Below, in pieces: positions 5,996 through 10,491 of a DNA stretch of 10,491 nt. Below the pieces are notes generated by a model. The model made no database searches, had not been told where the DNA came from, and saw nothing but the letters and a program-made list of their open reading frames with translations. Source of the stretch: Bacillota bacterium (GTDB lineage: Bacteria > Bacillota > Desulfotomaculia > Desulfotomaculales > JAJYZD01); the NCBI GenBank assembly GCA_021800315.1, contig JAJYZD010000121.1, positions 1 to 10,491 on the forward strand, written 5' to 3'. Every line of letters begins with the position of its first letter. Position 1 is the stretch's first letter. The translations under genes were made by a program, and so were the position numbers.

Positions 5996-6778
5996 ATGTT
6001 CATTGATACGCACGCCCACCTGGACGACGAACAGTTCGCGGCCGATCTTCCGGCGGTGCTGGACCGGGCCAGGGCCGCCGGGGTCGGCGCGATCGTCAAC
6101 GCTTCCTACGATCTGGCTTCGGCCGGCCGGGCGGCGGGTATGGCCTCCGTTTATCCCTGGATCTACGCCACCTGCGGGATTCATCCGCACGGGGCGGCCG
6201 TGGTGCCGGAGGATTACCTGGAGCGACTGCGGGAACTGCTGGCCCGGCCCGGGGTGGTGGCACTGGGTGAAATCGGCCTTGACTATTACCGGAACCTTTC
6301 ACCCCGCGCAGACCAGCAGCGCGTTTTCCGGGAGCAACTGGCCCTGGCCCGGGAGCTGAACCTGCCCGTGGTCATCCATAACCGGGACGCCCACGCCGAC
6401 GTATTCGACATATTGAGTTCGGACGGGGTGGGCCCGGCCGGCGGTATCATGCACTGCTTTTCCGGCGGTTGGGAGATGGCGGGGCGGTTCATGGGGCTCG
6501 GCCTGTACATCTCCCTGGCCGGGCCGGTAACCTTCACCAACGCCCCCAGGCTGGCGGAGGTGGCCCAAAAGCTGCCCTTGGAGCGTATCCTCGTCGAAAC
6601 CGACTGCCCCTACCTGGCGCCGCATCCCTACCGCGGACGACGCAACGAACCCGCCTATGTGCGCCTGGTGGCGGAAAAGGTGGCTTTGCTGCGCGGCATG
6701 GGGGTGGAGGAACTGTCAGCCAGGGCCGCGCAAAACGCCTGTCTGGCGTTTGGATTGGGGAGTGGGGCCGGTGCTTAA
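5996..6778 (+). CDS. tatD: TatD-family metal-dependent DNase
   Basis: The 260-residue product has the TatD amidohydrolase fold with its two-metal ligands in place: HAH at 6-8, Glu92 in GEIGLDYY, His128 in VIHNRDAH, His153 in MHCFSGGW and Asp203 in ETDCPYLAPHP. TatD proteins are cytosolic 3'-5' exonucleases or deoxyribonucleases acting on damaged DNA, and some members also have D-aminoacyl-tRNA deacylase activity. The length is normal for the family. It begins 6 bases after the metG stop, with AGGAGA (5979-5984) in the end of metG as its ribosome binding site, so it is co-transcribed with metG. This metG-tatD order is common in Firmicutes. Confidence 0.93.
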   Translation: MFIDTHAHLDDEQFAADLPAVLDRARAAGVGAIVNASYDLASAGRAAGMASVYPWIYATCGIHPHGAAVVPEDYLERLRELLARPGVVALGEIGLDYYRNLSPRADQQRVFREQLALARELNLPVVIHNRDAHADVFDILSSDGVGPAGGIMHCFSGGWEMAGRFMGLGLYISLAGPVTFTNAPRLAEVAQKLPLERILVETDCPYLAPHPYRGRRNEPAYVRLVAEKVALLRGMGVEELSARAAQNACLAFGLGSGAGA

Positions 6779-7190
6779 GAGCCTCACGCTGGCTTTTACC
6801 GGCGACGGGCCGGACCTGGTGGCCGGCGGGGTGGTATTGCGGGCCCTCGGGCAGGGTCTCTCCGTGCTGGTCTGCCCCCTGGACGACGATGGAGCGGTGT
6901 TCCGGCAACTGCAGCGGATAAACCTGCCGGGGCGGTTGTCGGTATGGCCGTGTCCCGGGGTCCTGCGGCGGTGGCTGACCCGCCTTTCCGGGGCAACCAC
7001 CGCGGGCGAATGGGACATGATCGTGCTGCAGCCGGTGGAGCGCCTCCTGGCGGAGGACCTGGGCGGGGAACTGGCCGCCCTGCTGCGGGCGCGCCCTCCC
7101 GGTTTGCACGTGGTACTGGCCGGGCGGGGGAATCCGGGCGCCCTGCTCGACGAAGCCGACCTGGTCACCTGCTTCGAACGCCGCAAGTAA
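6771..7190 (+). CDS. CobO/BtuR-like protein with destroyed P-loop
   Basis: The 139-residue product resembles ATP:cob(I)alamin adenosyltransferase of the CobO/BtuR type, which adds the adenosyl group to cobalamin. The start LTLAFTGDG followed by VVLRALGQGLSVLVC matches the CobO beta-strand, P-loop and helix, and the end (EWDMIVL, RPPGLHVVLAGRG, LLDEADLVTCF) matches the Walker B strand and the last strands. The P-loop GNGKGKTTAA of the family is replaced by GDGPDLVAGG (11-20), so the Lys and Thr that hold ATP are gone. Walker B VVLDE has become IVLQP (84-88), and the C-terminal PVKHAF / GIDY tail and about 40 residues of the middle are missing. It is therefore unlikely to bind ATP or adenosylate. 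The frame is intact with normal GC3, arguing for a kept function rather than a fresh pseudogene. The GTG start at 6771 overlaps the tatD stop by 8 bases, with GGGGAG upstream. Confidence 0.65.
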   Translation: MLKSLTLAFTGDGPDLVAGGVVLRALGQGLSVLVCPLDDDGAVFRQLQRINLPGRLSVWPCPGVLRRWLTRLSGATTAGEWDMIVLQPVERLLAEDLGGELAALLRARPPGLHVVLAGRGNPGALLDEADLVTCFERRK

Positions 7191-7350
7191 CGGCCGATTA
7201 TGCCGGAAACAGCCAGGAATGGGTTTGATGGATTGATATGGATAGATAAGGGAAAAAATTTGCCAGACCCGGGGAAGGAGAACCAACTCTTCCCGTGGAA
7301 TATATTATAGAGTAACCGCTTACCATTTTTTGCCGAAAGTGAGGTGTTTT

Positions 7351-8475
7351 ATGGGGTTTAAGGCTGCGGACGGCATACGCCATTGGATCATCACCCGGCT
7401 TAAAGCCCTCCGGACCTTCCTGTCCGACCAAATCGGGATCCTGGTTGAGAAGAAGCGTTGCACAGGATTTAAGGTCGCGGGCGGCATACGCCATTGGATC
7501 ATCACCCGGCTGAAAGCCCTTCGTCCCCCCCCGGTCGACCGAATCTGGATCCTGTCGGCGGCAACGGCAGCCCTGCTGTTTGCGGGCACGGTCCTGGCGG
7601 CCACACCGGTCACGCTGGTGGTACACGGTCAGGCCGTAACGCTCCGTACTTACCAACGCACCGTGGGGGATTTGCTGGCGGTCCGGAATATCCGGTTGGC
7701 CCGGCAGGACAGGGTTATGCCGGCGGAGGATTCTCCCATCTACCGGGGAGAGGTGATCCGCGTTTCCGAAGCCGTGCCGGTTACCATCCGGCTGGATGGG
7801 AAAGAAGTGCTGAACCGGATGACGGCTAGGGAAACAGTGGCCGGGGTGCTCAAGGAGAACGGGATTTCATTGGGGCCGAACGATCTGGTCCAACCCAGGC
7901 CGACCACCCAGGTGGCGGCCGGCATGTTGATCAGGGTGGACCGTATGACCAGCGGCACCGAGGTAGCAAATGTCCCGCTGCCCTTTTCCACCAGGCAGGA
8001 AAATTCCCCGGATCTTTTCCGGGGTATAGAGAGAATTTTGCGGCTGGGCAGGCCGGGTCTGGAACACCAGGTATGGGAGGTTTCCTTCCGTAACGGGGTT
8101 CCCGTAAAGAAGACGCTCGTAGCAAGCCGGGTCGTCCGTCCGCCGGAGGACCGGATTATTCAGGTGGGCGCGTTGGGCGAGGTATCCCGGGGAGGAAACG
8201 CCATACGGTTTTCCCGGGCGATCGAGATGCGGGCCACCGCCTACACCGGAGGCGGTTACACGGCAACGGGTACGGTGGCCCGGCCGGGTACGGTGGCGGT
8301 GGACCCCCGGGTTATCCCCCTGGGAAGCCGGCTTTACATCGAAGGATACGGGTACGGCACCGCCCTGGACACCGGGGGGGCCATCTACGGTGACCGCATC
8401 GACCTGTATTTCGATACGAACCGGGAGGTCAACGACTGGGGTGTACGCTACGTAAGGGTATTTGTCCTCAGGTAG
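7351..8475 (+). CDS. yabE: YabE-like cell-wall protein: DUF348, G5 and 3D domains
   Basis: The 374-residue protein has a cytoplasmic N-tail (1-63), one membrane segment or uncleaved signal anchor at about 66-86 (WILSAATAALLFAGTVLAA), two DUF348 ubiquitin-like repeats (about 86-140 and 143-197), a G5 domain (about 205-275) and a C-terminal 3D domain (about 290-374). The 3D domain holds the three aspartates it is named for: D318 (VDPRVIPLG), D340 (LDTGGA) and D351 (RIDLYF). The domain is related to the MltA lytic transglycosylase fold and is found in resuscitation-factor-like and spore-germination-like peptidoglycan enzymes, so it probably acts on peptidoglycan outside the membrane. The start is ATG 7351 with GAGGTG 4 bases upstream. 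Oddly, the N-tail is a tandem repeat: residues 2-31 and 39-68 are near copies. The gene lies 160 bases after the CobO-like gene and may have its own promoter, though I see no clear one. Confidence 0.9.
   Translation: MGFKAADGIRHWIITRLKALRTFLSDQIGILVEKKRCTGFKVAGGIRHWIITRLKALRPPPVDRIWILSAATAALLFAGTVLAATPVTLVVHGQAVTLRTYQRTVGDLLAVRNIRLARQDRVMPAEDSPIYRGEVIRVSEAVPVTIRLDGKEVLNRMTARETVAGVLKENGISLGPNDLVQPRPTTQVAAGMLIRVDRMTSGTEVANVPLPFSTRQENSPDLFRGIERILRLGRPGLEHQVWEVSFRNGVPVKKTLVASRVVRPPEDRIIQVGALGEVSRGGNAIRFSRAIEMRATAYTGGGYTATGTVARPGTVAVDPRVIPLGSRLYIEGYGYGTALDTGGAIYGDRIDLYFDTNREVNDWGVRYVRVFVLR
7354..7554 (+). repeat. In-frame tandem duplication (111-base period) in the yabE-like gene
   Basis: The copies are 7354-7443 and 7465-7554. 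A block of 30 identical bases is found at 7371-7400 and again at 7482-7511, exactly 111 bases apart. In protein it repeats GIRHWIITRLKALR with flanking residues (GFKAADG, then GFKVAGG), giving two basic amphipathic helices before the membrane segment. Synonymous differences outside the identical block show it is not brand new. Confidence 0.9.
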
Positions 8476-8608
8476 GGCGGGTGCCCTTCCTCTTTTCCCG
8501 GCGTCCCGGGTTGGTTATAGAATGCCAAAAAAGGAGCGGAAAACCTTGTGGGCTGGTTCCAAGGATGAAAGACCCAATCTTTTTAATCTATTCTAGCGGA
8601 GAAATCTA

Positions 8609-8637
8609 TTGACAAAGAAACCGCACCATGGTATGAT
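8609..8637 (+). promoter_or_regulatory. Near-consensus sigma-A promoter upstream of ksgA
   Basis: TTGACA (8609-8614, perfect) and TATGAT (8632-8637, one mismatch from TATAAT) are separated by the ideal 17 bases. Transcription would start near 8644, leaving an unusually long leader of about 220 bases before ksgA. Confidence 0.75.
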
Positions 8638-8712
8638 AAATGACAATATGTGGAGATATATGGAAAGATTTGTAGTACCGTGGAGAGTCAATGATTACCC
8701 TTGCGCCAACTA

Positions 8713-8806
8713 CCCCGGCCTGAAGCCGGAGCTTGCGCGAGCAAGCTTCACGATGACGCCGGGGGCTTGTGTCGACATACGGGGGATGTGTTAAGCAAGT
8801 TAACAC
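8713..8806 (+). promoter_or_regulatory. Structured 5' leader elements of the ksgA transcript
   Basis: CCCCGGC (8713-8719) pairs with GCCGGGG (8758-8764) around TGAAGC / GCTTCA (8721-8726 / 8744-8749). As alternatives, AGCTTGC-GCGA-GCAAGCT (8730-8747) or CCGGC-CTGAA-GCCGG can form. A separate perfect hairpin is GTGTTAA-GCAAG-TTAACAC (8788-8806). No T-tract follows, so these are not simple terminators. The alternative pairings could switch, or the first block could be a mobile palindromic repeat. It matches no riboswitch class I can recall. Confidence 0.45.
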
Positions 8807-8870
8807 CTGGACATTCGGGGCCCGTCCGGTGGAGAATTCGGAATAGGTAGCGGGGTTGGAAAACGTGCCG

Positions 8871-9758
8871 ATGGACCGGACCAGCGGGCGGTGGATCAGG
8901 GAAACCCTTGCCGCGCACGATTTGCGGCTACATAAGGCGCTGGGCCAGAACTTTCTGGTGGACGCCAACATCCGCGACCAGATTGTCGGGGCCTGTCAAC
9001 TGACACCTGCCGACGTGGTGGTGGAGATCGGGCCGGGCCTGGGGGCCCTGACCGGACGGTTGGCGGAAAGTGTCCGCCTGGTCCTGGCACTGGAATACGA
9101 CCGGGGTCTGCACGCGCTGCTCACGGCCGACCCGCCGGGCGAAAACGTGATACCGGTGCTGGGCGACGCCCGTAGCGTGAATTTTGACGACCTGGCCGCC
9201 ACTTACACGGACGGGGAGTACGGACGGGGGGGCAAACCCTGCAAGGTTGTCGGTAACCTCCCCTATTACCTGACCGGCAACCTGCTTTGGCGTCTCCTGG
9301 TGGAACGGGTAAACGCGTCCCTCATGGTCTTCATGGTTCAGTTGGAAGCGTCCGGGCGTCTTTTGGCGACGCCGGGCGACCGTGAGGCCGGGGCCCTGAC
9401 CGCGGTGGTGCAGTATTACTGCCGGACGGAACTGGTCCGCCGGGTTCCCCGGACCGTCTTCCATCCGGCACCGGCGGTGGACTCCGCCGTGGTCAGGCTG
9501 CTCAAAAGGGAGACCCCGCCGGTAGAGGTGCCCGACGAAGACTTGTTCTTTCAGTTGGTACGGGCTTCCTTCGCCAACCGCCGGAAAAAGCTCGCCAACT
9601 CCCTGGCCGTCCATATGCCGGATTTTTCCCGGGAAACCTGGGTTCGCCTCCTTTCGGCGGCCGGCATAGATCCGGACCGGCGGGGCGAAACTTTGCGGCT
9701 TTCGGAATTCGCCGACCTGACCGGTCTGGCCTTTCGGGAACGGAGAGGGGAGAGATAA
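8871..9758 (+). CDS. ksgA: 16S rRNA (adenine-1518/1519-N6) dimethyltransferase
   Basis: The 295-residue enzyme dimethylates two adjacent adenines in the 3'-terminal hairpin of 16S rRNA, using S-adenosylmethionine, late in 30S assembly. Visible motifs are LGQNFLVD (24-31), the SAM-binding VEIGPGLGALT (51-61), the acidic residue after motif II (LEYD, 74-77), GDA (98-100), the catalytic NLPYY (129-133) and the C-terminal FANRRKKLANSL (234-245). Small departures from the usual pattern are VQLEASGR for VQKEVAER and FHPAPAVDSAV for FxPPPxVDSAV; the catalytic core is intact. The start is uncertain. ATG 8871 gives the family's usual N-terminus, while an in-frame TTG at 8856 with AGGT 7 bases before it would add five residues. 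The gene has a good promoter about 230 bases upstream and is followed after 4 bases by ykuK. Confidence 0.94.
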   Translation: MDRTSGRWIRETLAAHDLRLHKALGQNFLVDANIRDQIVGACQLTPADVVVEIGPGLGALTGRLAESVRLVLALEYDRGLHALLTADPPGENVIPVLGDARSVNFDDLAATYTDGEYGRGGKPCKVVGNLPYYLTGNLLWRLLVERVNASLMVFMVQLEASGRLLATPGDREAGALTAVVQYYCRTELVRRVPRTVFHPAPAVDSAVVRLLKRETPPVEVPDEDLFFQLVRASFANRRKKLANSLAVHMPDFSRETWVRLLSAAGIDPDRRGETLRLSEFADLTGLAFRERRGER

Positions 9759-9762
9759 AGGG

Positions 9763-10236
9763 GTGTACTTTACCAGCCCCAGCAAGGGAAGGATGACCTT
9801 CGAGCAGATGATGACCGATGTCCTGGAATATATCCGGGGCCTGCCTTCCTCCTCCTACCGCATAATCATCGGATCGGATTCCCAGGTCAAACGGGACACC
9901 CTTTTCATCACCGCCGTCATAGTCCACCGGTTGGGGAAAGGGGCGCGCTATTACTACCGTAAGAAGTTCCAGCGCAAGATCAAGAGCCTGCGCCAGAAGA
10001 TCTTCTATGAAACCGCGCTGAGCCTGGAAGTAGGCGGGATGATCAACAAGTTCTTCGCCGAACGGGGCAACGATGAAATGCTGGTGGAGATCCACATCGA
10101 CGTCGGTACGGCGGGCGACACCAAGGACCTGATCCGGGAAGTGGTGGGCATGGTAACCGGCAGCGGTTTCCGGGCCCGCATCAAGCCGGACGCCTTCGGA
10201 GCCTCCAGCGTGGCGGACAAGCATACGAAGTCATAG
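9763..10236 (+). CDS. ykuK: YkuK-like protein (DUF458, RNase H-like fold)
   Basis: The 157-residue product matches the DUF458 / YkuK family of small soluble proteins predicted to have an RNase H-like fold. Motifs are IIIGSDSQV (35-42), VIVHRLGKGARYYY (52-65), the YETALSLE helix (82-89), EIHIDVG (109-115) and KPDAFGASSVADKHTK (141-156). Asp39, Glu83, Asp113 and Asp152 are placed like the four metal-binding acids of RNase H enzymes (inference). The cellular role is not established. The start is GTG 9763, with GGGGAGAG overlapping the ksgA stop; the 4-base gap to ksgA indicates translational coupling. The C-terminus is complete, but an IscB-type element begins one base after the TAG stop (10234-10236), so normal 3' sequences such as a terminator have been displaced. 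Confidence 0.85.
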   Translation: MYFTSPSKGRMTFEQMMTDVLEYIRGLPSSSYRIIIGSDSQVKRDTLFITAVIVHRLGKGARYYYRKKFQRKIKSLRQKIFYETALSLEVGGMINKFFAERGNDEMLVEIHIDVGTAGDTKDLIREVVGMVTGSGFRARIKPDAFGASSVADKHTKS

Positions 10237-10486
10237 ACCCCACGCCTAAAGGCGGGGGCTTGCGGAGGAAACTCCAAGGGTCTGCGTCTTAGGGCGGGAA
10301 AGCGGTATAAGTTGCTCGCAAGGGCACAACTATGTCGCGCTATGACCCGCCTCAGCCGCCGGGGTCTTCGGGCGGGCGGCTAGGTTATTCTGGTCATGAC
10401 ACCTTGGGACGCTTCTCCAGTCCCATGCCCTGTCGCCGATGGTTAAACAGCGAGCGGGGGTAGTTGCAACACGACACGCAGCTTTT
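10237..10486 (+). ncRNA. Omega RNA (HEARO RNA) of an IscB element
   Basis: This 250-base non-coding stretch has the sequence and fold I associate with HEARO, the omega RNA that guides IscB. In order: hairpin CCCC-A-CGCC / GGCG-GGGG (10238-10258); GGAG-GAAA-CTCC with a GNRA loop (10264-10275); a domain closed by GGCGGG / CCCGCC (10293-10298 / 10346-10351) with AGTTG / CAACT inside (10310-10314 / 10327-10331); AGCCGCC / GGCGGCT (10354-10360 / 10375-10381); TGGGAC / GTCCCA (10405-10410 / 10420-10425). It ends in a block that I recall as conserved just before IscB start codons (AACAGCGAGCGGGGGTAG, then TTGCAACACGACACGCAGC). An ATG follows at 10487. Omega RNA guides are taken from the flank on the 5' side, here about 16 bases ending near 10236, inside the end of ykuK. 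Transcription probably reads through from ksgA-ykuK. The class call is from memory. Confidence 0.75.
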
Positions 10487-10491
10487 ATGTA
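10487..10491 (+). CDS. Probable start codon of a second iscB gene (cut by window end)
   Basis: ATG followed by TA sits directly at the 3' end of the omega RNA, where IscB genes begin. Only five bases are present, so this rests wholly on position. No Shine-Dalgarno sequence precedes it. Confidence 0.35.

Larger units (their letters stand above)
8476..8870. other. Long gap with promoter and structured leader before ksgA; no rnmV
   Basis: In Bacillus and many Firmicutes the RNase M5 gene rnmV lies between yabE and ksgA. Here no frame resembles it: no Toprim-domain motif is seen in these 395 bases. Bases 8520-8710 are AT-rich, and 8711-8806 are rich in palindromes. A 49-codon frame opening at ATG 8648 and closing at 8794 runs through the hairpins, lacks a ribosome binding site and family features, and is probably not a gene. 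Confidence 0.6.

Noticed and set aside
7191..7350. Promoter or riboswitch in front of the yabE-like gene
   Set aside because: A TATATT / TATTAT sequence is present near 7301-7310 but no -35 lies at a proper distance, and the cyclic-di-AMP riboswitch motifs often linked to such genes are not seen.
8648..8794. 49-codon frame in the ksgA leader
   Set aside because: The frame crosses nested hairpins, has no usable ribosome binding site and the product resembles nothing; a leader peptide cannot be fully excluded.

Overview
The window looks like a chromosomal segment of a GC-rich, probably spore-forming Firmicute of the Desulfotomaculum / Pelotomaculum / Moorella type (inference). The evidence is an AbrB almost identical in its N-terminal half to the Bacillus protein, the run metG - tatD - yabE-like - ksgA seen near the origin of many Firmicutes, good sigma-A promoters, and strong GC3 bias.

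Both ends carry pieces of IscB-type mobile elements. Bases 1-447 encode the C-terminal part of an IscB RNA-guided nuclease, followed by a right-end-like hairpin (461-502). Bases 10237-10486 hold what looks like the omega RNA (HEARO RNA) of an IscB element. It begins one base after the ykuK stop codon and ends at an ATG at the edge of the window. The omega RNA guide is expected to come from the flanking DNA, here the 3' end of ykuK.

Region 503-2771 is accessory. It holds an orphan ORF of unknown function (about 707-952, +), a convergent 53-residue protein with ten cysteines (956-1117, -) that the ORF track misses, and an HpaB / 4-hydroxybutyryl-CoA dehydratase family protein (1314-2771, +). 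In a from-memory alignment that protein has lost nearly all residues needed for dehydratase chemistry. Region 2940-3892 is on the minus strand: a small membrane protein of the Sm_multidrug_ex family, and abrB with a zinc-ribbon-like C-terminus and its own promoter. A 545-base AT-rich divergent region with operator-like palindromes separates abrB from metG.

From 4369 a sigma-A promoter drives metG, tatD and a short CobO/BtuR-like protein with a destroyed P-loop; these are tightly packed or overlapping. Next come a YabE-like cell-wall protein (DUF348 / G5 / 3D) with a tandemly duplicated N-terminus, a 395-base gap with a near-consensus promoter and structured leader where rnmV often lies, then ksgA and a ykuK (DUF458) gene 4 bases downstream. 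The housekeeping block covers translation (MetG, KsgA), nucleic-acid metabolism (TatD, YkuK) and cell-wall remodelling (YabE-like).

The best leads are the IscB / omega RNA element abutting ykuK, the ligand-less dehydratase paralog, the ten-cysteine miniprotein, and the degenerate CobO-like protein kept in the metG-tatD operon.
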